Shown: in pieces, positions 50,867 to 59,866 of the stretch
How the letters are laid out: every line of letters starts with the position of its first letter
Numbering within the stretch: position 1 is the stretch's first letter
Assembly (NCBI RefSeq): GCF_017302985.1
Contig: NZ_JAFIMU010000017.1
Coordinates: forward strand, 558,001 to 622,000
Reading direction: 5' to 3'
DNA: 64,000 nucleotides
Source: Corallococcus macrosporus
GTDB lineage: Bacteria; Myxococcota; Myxococcia; Myxococcales; Myxococcaceae
The notes under the pieces: model-generated
What the model was told of the DNA's origin: nothing
The model's database searches: none
The model's input: only the letters and a program-made list of their open reading frames with translations
Program-made: the position numbers and the translations under genes

Positions 50867-52054
50867 ATGAAGGCTTCGCGCAAGGGGGTTCCGGTCTACG
50901 TGCCGCCCCGGACGGTGTGGTCGGTCGGGGCCCAGGTGGTGCTGCTCGTGCTGCTGGGCACGGCCCTCCAGCGGCTGGGTCCCGTGCTCACGCTGCTGGC
51001 GGTGGCGCTGCTGCTGGGGCTCGCGGCGGAGCCCGTCGTGCGGCGCATGCAGTCCTGGGGACTGCGCCGCGGGCTGGGCGTGGCGCTCATCGCGCTGACG
51101 CTGCTGGGCGTCACCGGCCTGCTCATCCTCACGCTGGTGCCGCTGCTGGTGGAGCAGCTCCAGCACCTGGTTCAGGCGGCGCCGGGCTTCCTGACGGAGC
51201 TGACGCAGGCGCCCTGGGTGCGGAAGCTGGATGAGCACTTCGGCGTGCTGTCGCACCCGCAGGACGCACTGGGCATGGAGCCCGGCACGCTGGCGAAGCC
51301 GCTCATCACCGTGCTGTCGTCCACGGTGGAGTTGATGGGCGCGGGCATCACCGTGCTGGCGCTGGCCGTGTTCGGCCTGCTGTTCGGGCAGGACCTCTAC
51401 GCGAGCATCCTGGGCTGGGTGCGTCCCCGCAGCCGTCCTCGCGTGCGCCGCGTGGTGGGCCGGATGCGCGAGGCGGTGGGCAACTACCTCGTCGGCACGC
51501 TGCTCATCGTCAGCGTGGGCGGTGCGTTCACGGCCCTCATGTCCCTGGCGCTGGGCGTGCCGTACTTCCTGCCCCTGGGCCTGGTGGCGATGGTGCTGGG
51601 GCTCATCCCGTACATCGGCAGCGTCATCACCGCGCTGCTTGTGACCGTCACCACGCTGGCGTCGGTGGGCTCGAAGCGCGCGCTCATCGCGCTGGCCGTG
51701 TTCATGGTCTACCAGCAGATTGAATCCCACCTGCTGAGCCCGCTGGTGCAGCGGCGTGCCATCAAGATGAACCCGCTGCTCATCTCGCTGGTGGCGCTGG
51801 TGGGCGGCTCCGTCGCGGGGCTCCTGGGCGTCATCCTCGCGGTGCCGGCGGCGGCGGCGGGGCAGGTGCTGCTCACGGAGGTGCAGCGCGAGCGTCGCAA
51901 GGCGTGGAAGCGCGAGCGGCGCCTCGCGGCGGCCCTGCCTTCCGGCCTGGGGAACGTGGACGAGGCACTGTTGGCGGGTCCACTCGCCGCGTCAGGGAAG
52001 GAAGCGCGGCGTGCGCCCCCGCCCGACTCCGGGCATCCTGGGACGCCGCACTGA
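50867..52054 (+). CDS. AI-2E family transporter-like membrane protein (PerM-like)
   Basis: 395 aa, eight or so helices. Motifs of the family include '[20 protein letters not shown]', '[20 protein letters not shown]', and the signature '[20 protein letters not shown]' followed by [14 protein letters not shown]. Another is '[20 protein letters not shown]'. A long cytoplasmic loop lies near 100-150 and a Pro/Gly/Ala-rich tail at 350-395. The name reflects E. coli TqsA, but most members of this family (PF01594) are not proven to transport AI-2; some are Na+/H+ antiporters. Its start is 119 bases beyond the TPM gene. rpiA follows 25 bases after its stop, so co-transcription is possible. Confidence 0.9.
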   Translation: MKASRKGVPVYVPPRTVWSVGAQVVLLVLLGTALQRLGPVLTLLAVALLLGLAAEPVVRRMQSWGLRRGLGVALIALTLLGVTGLLILTLVPLLVEQLQHLVQAAPGFLTELTQAPWVRKLDEHFGVLSHPQDALGMEPGTLAKPLITVLSSTVELMGAGITVLALAVFGLLFGQDLYASILGWVRPRSRPRVRRVVGRMREAVGNYLVGTLLIVSVGGAFTALMSLALGVPYFLPLGLVAMVLGLIPYIGSVITALLVTVTTLASVGSKRALIALAVFMVYQQIESHLLSPLVQRRAIKMNPLLISLVALVGGSVAGLLGVILAVPAAAAGQVLLTEVQRERRKAWKRERRLAAALPSGLGNVDEALLAGPLAASGKEARRAPPPDSGHPGTPH

Positions 52055-52079
52055 GCAGGCCCCCTCCCTCGAGCACCCC

Positions 52080-52787
52080 ATGACCTCCGACGAGAGTGTT
52101 TCGGCTTCCTTCAAGCGCGCGGCGGCGGAGCGCGCGGTGGACTTCATCCAGCCGGGCATGGTGGTGGGGCTGGGCACGGGCAGCACGGCCGCGTACGCGG
52201 TGCGGCGGCTGGGCGCGCTCCTGTCCGCCGGGACGTTGAAGGACGTGGTGGGTGTCCCCACGTCGAAAGCGACCGAGGCCCTGGCCGCGTCGCTGGGCGT
52301 GCCGCTCACCACGCTGGACGTGCACCCGGTGGTGGACCTCACCATCGACGGCGCGGACGAGGTGGCGCCGGACCTGTCGCTCATCAAGGGCGGTGGCGGG
52401 GCGCTCCTGCGCGAGAAGGTGGTGGCGCAGGCGAGCCGCCGCGAAATCATCGTGGTGGACGCGCCCAAGCTGTCGCCGCGGCTGGGCACGAAGTGGCCGG
52501 TGCCGGTGGAGGTGCTGCCCTTCGGCTGGCGTTCGCAGGCGCTGTTCCTGGAGTCGCTGGGCGCGCGCGTGGTGGTGCGGCTCGCGCTGGACGGGGCGCC
52601 GTTCCACACGGATCAGGGCAACGTGGTGCTGGACTGTGACTTCGGTCCCATCAGCGACCCGGCGGCGCTGGCCGCGAAGCTGGAATCGCGGGCCGGGGTG
52701 ATGGCGCACGGCCTGTTCCTGAACCTGACCACCGACCTGGTGGTGGCCGGGCCCGAAGGCATCACCCACCGCGTCCGGGGCGCGTGA
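52080..52787 (+). CDS. rpiA: Ribose-5-phosphate isomerase A
   Basis: 235 aa from ATG 52080; in-frame sequence before it belongs to the end of the previous gene's region and has no family match. All RpiA blocks are present: '[18 protein letters not shown]', '[20 protein letters not shown]', '[20 protein letters not shown]', '[20 protein letters not shown]', and '[14 protein letters not shown]'. D and E of DGADE and the Lys of LIKGGGG are the catalytic residues. It interconverts ribose-5-P and ribulose-5-P in the pentose phosphate pathway. Its last 26 bases overlap the 3' end of the converging MobA-like gene. Confidence 0.95.
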   Translation: MTSDESVSASFKRAAAERAVDFIQPGMVVGLGTGSTAAYAVRRLGALLSAGTLKDVVGVPTSKATEALAASLGVPLTTLDVHPVVDLTIDGADEVAPDLSLIKGGGGALLREKVVAQASRREIIVVDAPKLSPRLGTKWPVPVEVLPFGWRSQALFLESLGARVVVRLALDGAPFHTDQGNVVLDCDFGPISDPAALAAKLESRAGVMAHGLFLNLTTDLVVAGPEGITHRVRGA

Positions 52788-53349
52788 GGCGCAGGGCGTC
52801 CTCGGCGGTGTCCACGTCGTCCTCGCCGCCGGGCAGCGGAACCTCCAAGACGCGCGAAGGGTCCCGGGCGATGAGCCCGCGCGCGCCGCCCGTGGGCGGG
52901 AGGGCCGCCAGCTCGGGGAAGAGGGCGCGGGAGAAGAGGGCAGGGACGCCCCGAGTGCCCGCGTAGGCGGAGGCGACGATGGGCGCGTGCGTGCGCTCGA
53001 ACGTGGAGATGAGCGAGCGCAGGTGGGCCGCGTCCACGCGGAGCTGGTCGCAGAGCATCAGGACAACACCCGCCACATCTGGCGGAAGGGCCCGCAGGCC
53101 CGCGTGCAGGGAGGAGCCCTGACCCAGCGCCCAGTCCGGATTGTCCACGCACCGCACGCTGAGCCCTTCCAGCTCCGCGGCGACGTCGTCACGGCGAGCA
53201 CCCAGCACGACGACGACGACCGGGCTCGCGGCCAGGGCCAGTTCCGCCGCGCGCCGGACCAGTGAAGTGCCCTCGTGACGAAGCAACTGCTTCGGCTGTC
53301 CCAGCCGCGACGAACCCCCCGCGGCGAGCACCACCATGGCGACGGTCAC
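52762..53349 (-). CDS. MobA-like nucleotidyltransferase (molybdenum cofactor cytidylyl/guanylyltransferase family)
   Basis: 195 aa beginning [20 protein letters not shown], the family's LAAGxSxRxGxxK nucleotide loop. '[20 protein letters not shown]' and '[20 protein letters not shown]' follow, the latter containing the C-D-Q/M-P-like metal site. The late '[20 protein letters not shown]' matches MocA proteins, which activate molybdopterin with CTP for the xanthine-dehydrogenase family. Its ATG overlaps the XdhC gene's stop by four bases, so the two are coupled. The molybdoenzyme they serve is not in the window. The 26-base tail overlap with rpiA is antisense. Confidence 0.88.
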   Translation of the reverse strand: MTVAMVVLAAGGSSRLGQPKQLLRHEGTSLVRRAAELALAASPVVVVVLGARRDDVAAELEGLSVRCVDNPDWALGQGSSLHAGLRALPPDVAGVVLMLCDQLRVDAAHLRSLISTFERTHAPIVASAYAGTRGVPALFSRALFPELAALPPTGGARGLIARDPSRVLEVPLPGGEDDVDTAEDALRLTRPGRGG

Positions 53350-54458
53350 GCCGACCTGCGCTCCGGCGCCACGGCATCCGTGTGGATGGGGGCTTGCCGC
53401 TCGCGCAGCCGTCCTCCGTCGCGTCCGGCGAGCACTGCCTGCACCTCCGCGATGATGGAGAGCGCGATCTCATCCGCGCCCTCCGCGCCCAGGTCCAACC
53501 CCATGGGCGCGTGCAGCTTCTCCAGCTGCGCATCCGTGGGCGTGCGCGCCAGCTCCCGCAGGATGCGCTCCGTCCTCGCACGGGGCCCGAGCACTCCCAG
53601 GTAGCGCACCGGCAGCGGCACCAGCCGCTCCAGCAGTTCCCGGTCCTGCGGCAGGCTGTGCGTCATCACCAGCACCACGCTGCGCGCGGACAGCGGCACC
53701 TTCTCCAGCACCTCGCTGGCCCGGGACGCGACGTGCGCCTGGGCCCCCGGGAACCTGCGGCGCAGCAGCTCCACGGGCCGGTCCGCCACCACCGTGAGGT
53801 GCCAGCCCAATCCCTGCGCGCGCGCCACCACCGGCGCCACGTCGAAGCCGCTGCCGAACACCACCACCGGAGGCGCCGGCTCCACCACCTCCACCAGCAC
53901 CTCCGCGCCCCCGCATGCGCCGCTCCACGGCACGCCGCGCACCAGCGCTTCCGTCGCCGCCTCGCGCACCGGCTCGAGCAGCGCGCCGGTGAGATTTCCC
54001 GCCGACACGCCGTCCTCGCGCAGCATCAGCCGCAGGCCCACCGCGTCCGCGGGCCCCCGGTACACGGTGGCCACCACCGCGCGCAGCGACTGCTTGCGCG
54101 CCTCGGCCGCGAAGCCGAGCGCGTCACCGGGGCCCGGCTCCCAGCGCTCCAGCAGGATGTCCACCACGCCGTTGCACCCGAGCGCAAACGACAGGCCGCC
54201 TTCGTCCTCCGCGTTGTCGCCGGTGGTGTCGTAGCGCAGCACGCGCGGCCCGCCCGACGTCCAGAAGAACGCCTTGCGCACGAGGTCGCCCTCCAGACAC
54301 CCGCCGCTCACCCCGCCCGCGAGCCACCCGTCCGCGCCCATCAGCATGCGGGCGCCCGGGCGCCGGTAGGACGAACCGGACACGGCCACCACCGTCGCCA
54401 GCACCACCGGGCCGGAGGCGCGCCCGCAGGCCCGCATGAGGTCATCGAGTTCCTTCAT
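53346..54458 (-). CDS. XdhC/CoxI-family molybdoenzyme maturation protein
   Basis: 370 aa from ATG 54458 (MKELDDLMRACGRASGPVVL). Residues 1-120 are the XdhC/CoxI domain with 'VSGSSYRRPGARMLMGADGW' and GGVSGGCLEGDLVRKAF, the family's Cys block. Residues about 200-340 are an XdhC_C Rossmann domain ('VVVFGSGFDVAPVVARAQGL', 'LSARSVVLVMTHSLPQDREL', 'YLGVLGPRARTERILREL'). XdhC delivers sulphurated molybdenum cofactor to enzymes of the xanthine dehydrogenase/CO dehydrogenase families. First gene of a two-gene unit with the MobA-like protein; the target oxidase lies elsewhere. Confidence 0.92.
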   Translation of the reverse strand: MKELDDLMRACGRASGPVVLATVVAVSGSSYRRPGARMLMGADGWLAGGVSGGCLEGDLVRKAFFWTSGGPRVLRYDTTGDNAEDEGGLSFALGCNGVVDILLERWEPGPGDALGFAAEARKQSLRAVVATVYRGPADAVGLRLMLREDGVSAGNLTGALLEPVREAATEALVRGVPWSGACGGAEVLVEVVEPAPPVVVFGSGFDVAPVVARAQGLGWHLTVVADRPVELLRRRFPGAQAHVASRASEVLEKVPLSARSVVLVMTHSLPQDRELLERLVPLPVRYLGVLGPRARTERILRELARTPTDAQLEKLHAPMGLDLGAEGADEIALSIIAEVQAVLAGRDGGRLRERQAPIHTDAVAPERRSA

Positions 54459-54745
54459 CGCCCGCCATCTAACCACCCGCGTCTCGACACCGGGGCGATT
54501 CCACGCGGGACGGATGTGCACCGCCCGACGCGCCTTTCATGCCCGGCGCACGCAGGGCAGCCATCCAGCCGACCGCCCGTCCCCTGCATGACGCTGGCGG
54601 ACGTGGCCTGTCGCCACGAACTTGAGCGGAGGACTTTTGACGGAGGCCCGGTGGAATCCACAGCGCGACGGCATGACGCCCGACATCGCTTCCCCTTTGC
54701 TCATCGCACCCCGAGGGCCTGGCGCCCCAGCAAGGGGAGGGCGGC

Positions 54746-56017
54746 ATGAAGATGCCCGAAGTGCTGGAACACCTGCCCGCCGTGGGACACCTGCTCGGCC
54801 GCAAGCCGGGCGGGCAGGAGGACGTTTTGCCCAGACGTGACCCCACCCTCACCCTGCCGGACTTCCACGCCGTGCCGCTGCCCGCCAGCGAGCGCCGGCT
54901 GGGAGACGGCCGCACCTTCATCGTGCACCACCCCTCACCGCGCGCGCCCCGGGGACCGGGCCTCACGGTGATGAGCTACAACATCCTCATGGGCGGCGAG
55001 CGCCAGGAGGCGCTGCTGGAGTACTTCACCCAGCTGGAGGCCCAGGGCCGCATGCCGGACGTCATCGGCCTGCAGGAGGCGGGCGTCCCCATGTCGGTGC
55101 TGCTCGCGTCCCGCTTCGGCTTCCACCTGGCCTACCAGGGCAACGACGGCGATGACGGCACGCGGCTGGTGAACGGCAAGGCATGGCTCAGCCGCCATCC
55201 CATCGTGGACGCCGCGCACTTCACCTACGTCCTCAGCGACGCCGAGCGCAACGAAGCCATCTCCCGGCAGGGCTACGCGGGTGAGCTGGTGGAGGACCGC
55301 GGCGTGCTCTGGCTGAAGCTGGAGGTGGCCGGCAAGCCGCTCTACCTCTACAACCTGCACCACGCGCTGGGCGACTCGGCCATCAACGCCCTCAACCTGC
55401 GTCAGCTCAACGCGCTGCTGCGCCGGCGCGAGGGCGCCTCCGCCGTGGTGCTGGGCGACTTCAACGCCAACACCGCCATCAAGCGCGGCGGTTCCTGGCT
55501 GGTGGCGCACCTGCTGCACGCGAAGCAGGACGACGACACGGACACCATCGAGGAGTTCCGGCTCCGCTACGGCGACGACATGCACAACGTCACCGTGGGG
55601 GACCGGGGCGTGGGCAACATCTCGGATCCGCGCCTGCGCCACGAGCTGCACGTGCTGGAGCAGGAGCTGCCGGAGACGGTGTGCCACGCGGCGACGGTGC
55701 GCGTGCGGCTGGCGGACCACTCGCTGACGACGCCGCACCACGCGCGTCAGGAGCTGAGCTCCGGCCAGATTCCCAAGCACAGCCCCGCGTGGTGGCGCCT
55801 GCAGGACATCGCGGACTGCGCGACGCTCACCTCGCACCCGGACAGCCACGGCGTGGTGCACGCCACGGGCAAGCGCTTCGACAACTTCTACGCGACGCGC
55901 TCGCTGGTCCCCGTCCTCTTCGAGGTGGACCGCTCCACCGAGTCCTCGGACCACCAGCCGGTGGTGGCCCACTACCGCTTCTCCGACGGACAGACCCAGT
56001 ACCCGTCGCACCACTGA
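54746..56017 (+). CDS. Endonuclease/exonuclease/phosphatase (EEP) superfamily hydrolase
   Basis: 423 aa, ATG 54746 with GGGGAGG upstream. Residues 1-70 are a leader without a clear signal. The EEP fold then shows its expected catalytic blocks: 'VMSYNILMGGE' (Asn), 'VIGLQEAGVP' (Glu), 'VLGDFNANTAIK' (Asp, Asn) and 'ESSDHQPVVAHY' (Asp-His). Family members cut phosphodiester bonds in DNA, RNA, phospholipids or phosphoinositides, and the target is unknown. The 287 bases upstream hold no other gene I can support; the region 54459-54745 has several out-of-frame starts only. It converges on the A-T-R gene. Confidence 0.88.
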   Translation: MKMPEVLEHLPAVGHLLGRKPGGQEDVLPRRDPTLTLPDFHAVPLPASERRLGDGRTFIVHHPSPRAPRGPGLTVMSYNILMGGERQEALLEYFTQLEAQGRMPDVIGLQEAGVPMSVLLASRFGFHLAYQGNDGDDGTRLVNGKAWLSRHPIVDAAHFTYVLSDAERNEAISRQGYAGELVEDRGVLWLKLEVAGKPLYLYNLHHALGDSAINALNLRQLNALLRRREGASAVVLGDFNANTAIKRGGSWLVAHLLHAKQDDDTDTIEEFRLRYGDDMHNVTVGDRGVGNISDPRLRHELHVLEQELPETVCHAATVRVRLADHSLTTPHHARQELSSGQIPKHSPAWWRLQDIADCATLTSHPDSHGVVHATGKRFDNFYATRSLVPVLFEVDRSTESSDHQPVVAHYRFSDGQTQYPSHH

Positions 56018-56035
56018 CGTCCCGTGCGGCCATCG

Positions 56036-59000
56036 CTACGCGGCGATGGCCGCGCAGCGGTGGCGCGCGAACAGGTCCTTCACGTAGCGGCCCAGCAGGG
56101 CCGCGTCGATGTCCGGGCACTGGAGGTCCGTGCCCGCCAGCGCGGCACGGGTGTGGTCCGTGCGCACGCGCGGCGTGCGGTGGTGCAGCTCCAGCACCGT
56201 GCGGGTGCCGTGGTAGACCTTCTCCCGCAGGAACGCGACCAGCGGGAAGAGGGCGTTGTCCGGCCCCACCCGGCCCAGCTCCCGCAGCCACACCGCCGGA
56301 GCCACCCGGCGCACCGGGTGCCCGTGCTCGCCCAGCATGTCGAAGAGGGCGTTGTGCGAAGGCTCCTGCTCGCGCTCCGGCGTCAGGTTGTACGTGCCGC
56401 CCGGCGCCTGGGTGAGCACCAGGTGCGCGGTGGCGCTGGCCACGTAGTCCACCGGCACCGGCAGCCAGTACTTGTCCGGCAGGTCCGGTGACATGCCCAA
56501 CTGCGCGTTGCCCACCAGCAGCCGGCACAGCATGTCGTCCGCGTTGCCGATGCCCGTGCGGCTGTGGCCCTGGATGAAGCCCGGCCGGTAGATGCTGACG
56601 GGCAGGCCGCTGTCGCGCGCGTCCGCGGCGATGCGCTCCGCGACCCACTTGGCCCGCGTGTAGCCGTTCTCGTAGACCATCAGGTCCAGCGAGCGCTCCA
56701 GCGCGAAGTCCTCGGCCACCTCCTCCACGCCCAGCAGCGTGCCCACCGCGCCGTGGACGCTGAGCGAGGACACGTGGTGCAGCGGCTTCGCGCGGCCATA
56801 CGCGCAGAAGGCCAGCACCTGCTGCGTGCCCGCGACGTTGGGCCGCCCGGCGTCCGCGTACGGCAGGATGTAGCTGATGCTCGCGGCCGAGTGCACCACC
56901 GCGTCGCACTGGAGCGCGAGCGCGTCATGCACGGACGCCTCCAGGCCCAGCCGCGTCCGGGTGATGTCGCCCGCCACCGCCTGGATGCGCCCGTCGCGCC
57001 AGGGCAGGTGCACGCCGTACTTGCGCGCGGTGGCGCGAAGCCGGGCGCCGGCCTCCGCGTCGTCGCGGGCCCGCACGAGGCAGTGGATGCGCTCCACGCG
57101 GGGCGCCAGCGCCGCCAGCAGGTGGATGCCCAGGAACCCCGTCGCCCCGGTGAGCAGCAGCGTGCGCGGCGGCTGCGTCACCCGCGCGGGCGTCGCGAGC
57201 TGGGGCAGGGCCGTGGAGCGCGCGTCGGTGAGCAGCGTGGCGCGCACGCTCTGGGGGCCGCCTTCCGCCGGGACAGCGCCGGCCTCGCAGAAGGGCAGGA
57301 GCAGCTGGGGCGTGGGGTGCGAGTACACGCGGCGCGACGGCAGCGACACGCCGAAGTCCTCCTCCACCCGCGCCAGCACGTGCGCCACGCCCAGCGAGTC
57401 GCCGCCCGCCTGGAAGAAGTGCGTGGAGGGCGTGACGGTTCCCGGCGCCGCGCGCAGGCCCCGCTCGAAGGCGCGGCACAGCTTGTCGATTGGCGTGGTG
57501 GGAGCCTCGGACGCCGCGGCGCGGGGCTCGGACGCGGTGGTGCCCACCCAGTCCATGGGGGGCGGCAGGGCCTGCCGGTCCACCTTGCCCAGGTGGGGCA
57601 TGAGCGGCAGGCGCGGCAGCGCCACGAAGCGGTGCGGCACCATGTAGTCCGGCAGCACGACACCCAGGTGCGCGCGCAGCGCGTCCAGGTCCACCGTGTG
57701 GCCCTCCTGCACGCTGTGGTAGGCCACCAGCAGGCCCGTCGTCTGGCCCTGCGCGTCCGTGTGCTCGAAGACCGTCACCGCCGCCTGCGCGACGCCGGGA
57801 TACGCGTACAGCGCCTGCTCGATGGCCTCCAGCTCGATGCGGAAGCCGCGCAGCTTCACCTGTTGATCCATCCGGCCCAGGAAGACGAGCGCCCCGTCCG
57901 CGCGGCGCAGGGCCTCGTCTCCGGTGCGGTACCACCGGGCGCCGTCCGCGTCCGTGGGGAAGCGCTCCCGCGTGCGCTCGGGCTGGTTGCGGTAGCCCTC
58001 CGCCACGCCCTCGCCGCCAATCCACACCTCGCCCGTCACGCCCTCCGCGGCGTCCTGGCCATCCGGCCCCACCACGCGCAGGCGCACGCCCGGCAGCGCC
58101 TGACCGATGGGCACGGGGGACTCGCCGCCCTTCACCCGGTACGCCGTCGCGCAGACCGTCCCCTCCGTGGGGCCGTAGGCGTTGAAGACGCGGCGGCCGG
58201 ACGCATGCCACCGCTCCGCGAGCGGCGCCGGGCAGCGCTCGCCCGCCATCACCACGCACGCCACGTCCGGCAGCGTGTCCACGTGCGGGCCCAACTGGCC
58301 CAGCACCGACGGCGGCAGGCACAGGTGCGTCACGCGCTGCTGGCTCAGGTACTCCGCCATGCGCCGGCCGGGCAGCAGGTCCTCGCGCGAGCCCTGCACC
58401 ACGGCGCCGCCCGCGAACAGCGTCGGGAACACCTCCCACACGGACGCGTCGAAGTTGATGCTGGCGAACTGGAGGTGCCGCGTGTCCGGCCCCAGGCCCA
58501 ACAGCGGCGCCACGCCGTGCACCAGGTTCACCAGGCCCCGGAACGTGCACACCACGCCCTTGGGCTCACCGGTGCTGCCCGAGGTGTAGATGAGGTAGGC
58601 GGGCCGGTCCGGCGGCGCGTCGATGAAGTCCGGGACCTCTGCGTCCTCCTTGCCGTCCACCACCGCCGCGTCCGCCTCCAGGAAGGGCAGGGGAGAGCCC
58701 AGCCATGTCTCGAGCAGCCCCACGGAGACGCGGTGCATGCGCTGGGTGACGACGCCGCGCAGGCCCGCGTCGCGCAGGATGCGCAGGAGCCGCTCGTCGG
58801 GGAGGAACGGATCCAACGGCACGTAGGCCGCGCCCGCCATCCAGATGCCCAGGATGGCCGGGATGACCTCCGGCCCGGGCACCACCATCAGCCCCACGCG
58901 GTCCCCGGGCTGCACGTTCCACTCGGTGCGCAGCCGCCGAGCCACACGGGAGGCCCGGCGCAGCAGCTCTGGCTGCTTCAGCACCGTGGCTCCGAAGGCG

Positions 59001-59044
59001 ACCTCCGCGGTCGGGGGCAGACGCAGCGTGGACGGACGGGCCAT
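56036..59044 (-). CDS. Stand-alone NRPS-like adenylation / carrier / thioester reductase (A-T-R)
   Basis: 1002 aa from ATG 59044, AAGGA upstream. The A domain (1-490) holds 'LIYTSGSTGEPKGVVCTFRG', 'FNAYGPTEGTVCATAYRV', 'WYRTGDEALRRADGALVFLG', and 'GKVDRQALPPP' with the A10 lysine. The carrier domain (505-580) has S550 in FFQAGGDSLG for phosphopantetheine. The reductase (about 620-1000) starts LLLTGATGFLGIHLLAALAP and has 'YENGYTRAKWVAERI' with the YxxxK pair. Enzymes of this plan (Lys2, CAR, myxobacterial aldehyde-forming modules) load a carboxylic or amino acid and release it as an aldehyde or alcohol by NAD(P)H. There is no condensation domain, so it probably makes a single-unit product. 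Confidence 0.92.
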   Translation of the reverse strand: MARPSTLRLPPTAEVAFGATVLKQPELLRRASRVARRLRTEWNVQPGDRVGLMVVPGPEVIPAILGIWMAGAAYVPLDPFLPDERLLRILRDAGLRGVVTQRMHRVSVGLLETWLGSPLPFLEADAAVVDGKEDAEVPDFIDAPPDRPAYLIYTSGSTGEPKGVVCTFRGLVNLVHGVAPLLGLGPDTRHLQFASINFDASVWEVFPTLFAGGAVVQGSREDLLPGRRMAEYLSQQRVTHLCLPPSVLGQLGPHVDTLPDVACVVMAGERCPAPLAERWHASGRRVFNAYGPTEGTVCATAYRVKGGESPVPIGQALPGVRLRVVGPDGQDAAEGVTGEVWIGGEGVAEGYRNQPERTRERFPTDADGARWYRTGDEALRRADGALVFLGRMDQQVKLRGFRIELEAIEQALYAYPGVAQAAVTVFEHTDAQGQTTGLLVAYHSVQEGHTVDLDALRAHLGVVLPDYMVPHRFVALPRLPLMPHLGKVDRQALPPPMDWVGTTASEPRAAASEAPTTPIDKLCRAFERGLRAAPGTVTPSTHFFQAGGDSLGVAHVLARVEEDFGVSLPSRRVYSHPTPQLLLPFCEAGAVPAEGGPQSVRATLLTDARSTALPQLATPARVTQPPRTLLLTGATGFLGIHLLAALAPRVERIHCLVRARDDAEAGARLRATARKYGVHLPWRDGRIQAVAGDITRTRLGLEASVHDALALQCDAVVHSAASISYILPYADAGRPNVAGTQQVLAFCAYGRAKPLHHVSSLSVHGAVGTLLGVEEVAEDFALERSLDLMVYENGYTRAKWVAERIAADARDSGLPVSIYRPGFIQGHSRTGIGNADDMLCRLLVGNAQLGMSPDLPDKYWLPVPVDYVASATAHLVLTQAPGGTYNLTPEREQEPSHNALFDMLGEHGHPVRRVAPAVWLRELGRVGPDNALFPLVAFLREKVYHGTRTVLELHHRTPRVRTDHTRAALAGTDLQCPDIDAALLGRYVKDLFARHRCAAIAA

Positions 59045-59437
59045 GGTGCATTCCTTGGGATGTAGTGACTCGCGCGACGGGGGGATTTCGCGCGTGAAAA
59101 GTCTAAAGACTGGCAGCGCGTGCGCAATACGTGGGAACCACGCGCTGATACATCTCAAGTCTTGATTGCGACACGCCGTTCGGGTCATCCGCGCCCCCGT
59201 CTCTCCCGGAGGACGTCCACGTCCGGCGTCTGTCATTCCTGCCTGGATATATCTTTGGAACGCCGCGGGCGCGCGTCGTCACGCCGTTGTGACGATGTCT
59301 GCCTTTTTCCCGTGGGGGTGTGCCGCGGGCGCGCGCGCGGTCCGGCCCGGGTGGGTGCAACCTGATCCGTCGGGGTGGGGACACACCCCCTGACGCGCTG
59401 GATGATTCAGGCGCGCTGGGCTGTAGTGGAGGACCGG
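59045..59437. promoter_or_regulatory. Divergent promoter region of the A-T-R gene and a small unknown gene
   Basis: This 393-base gap is partly AT-rich (e.g. 'GGATATATCTTTGG' near 59246-59259), unlike the flanking coding DNA. It carries a 14-base direct repeat GCCGCGGGCGCGCG at 59262-59275 and 59322-59335. Between the copies is the inverted repeat CGTCAC-N6-GTGACG (59277-59294), a possible regulator site. No coding sequence is supported. Confidence 0.45.
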
Positions 59438-59857
59438 ATGCCTTCGCTACGACACGCCTTCCTGCTCAACGCCGTTCGCGAGCTTGGCCGCTCGGTGACG
59501 GACATCGCCCGGACGCGAGCCTCCTGGGACGCGTGCATGGAGCGGATCCGCGAGACGTGCACCACGACGCTGGGCATGGAGTACGACACGCTCGCCCGCT
59601 TCGACGCGCGCTCCGTCGTCAGCCTCTTCACCCACCCGGAGCAGGCGCGCATCCTCGCCCGGCTGGTGGATGAGCGGGCGCGGCTGTGCGAGGCCCATGG
59701 CCGGTACGCGGACGCGCTGGCGGACAGCGTCTACGCGGGCCAGCTCCTCATGTGCTCGCGGGCCCGCTTCGGCCTGCCCCGGGACGCCCGCGCCGCGGAC
59801 GTCCTGGAGCGCGAGGCCGGGACGCCGTCACCCCTGCCTCCTTTATTAGAGGAGTGA
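59438..59857 (+). CDS. Small unknown helical protein
   Basis: 139 aa. ATG 59438 is preferred over upstream in-frame codons because GTGGAGGACC precedes it. Predicted mostly helical, with no signal peptide: 'ARTRASWDACMERIRETCTT', 'RFDARSVVSLFTHPEQARIL' and 'RLVDERARLCEAHGRYADAL'. Four cysteines are scattered. No family is recognised. Codon use is normal for the window and it has a real ribosome site, so I treat it as a gene. Its stop is nine bases from that of the converging quinone oxidoreductase gene. Confidence 0.65.
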   Translation: MPSLRHAFLLNAVRELGRSVTDIARTRASWDACMERIRETCTTTLGMEYDTLARFDARSVVSLFTHPEQARILARLVDERARLCEAHGRYADALADSVYAGQLLMCSRARFGLPRDARAADVLEREAGTPSPLPPLLEE

Positions 59858-59866
59858 CGCGAGGCT

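Noticed and set aside
54459-54745. Small gene upstream of the EEP hydrolase
   Set aside because: Only short frames without ribosome sites or protein-like composition are present.
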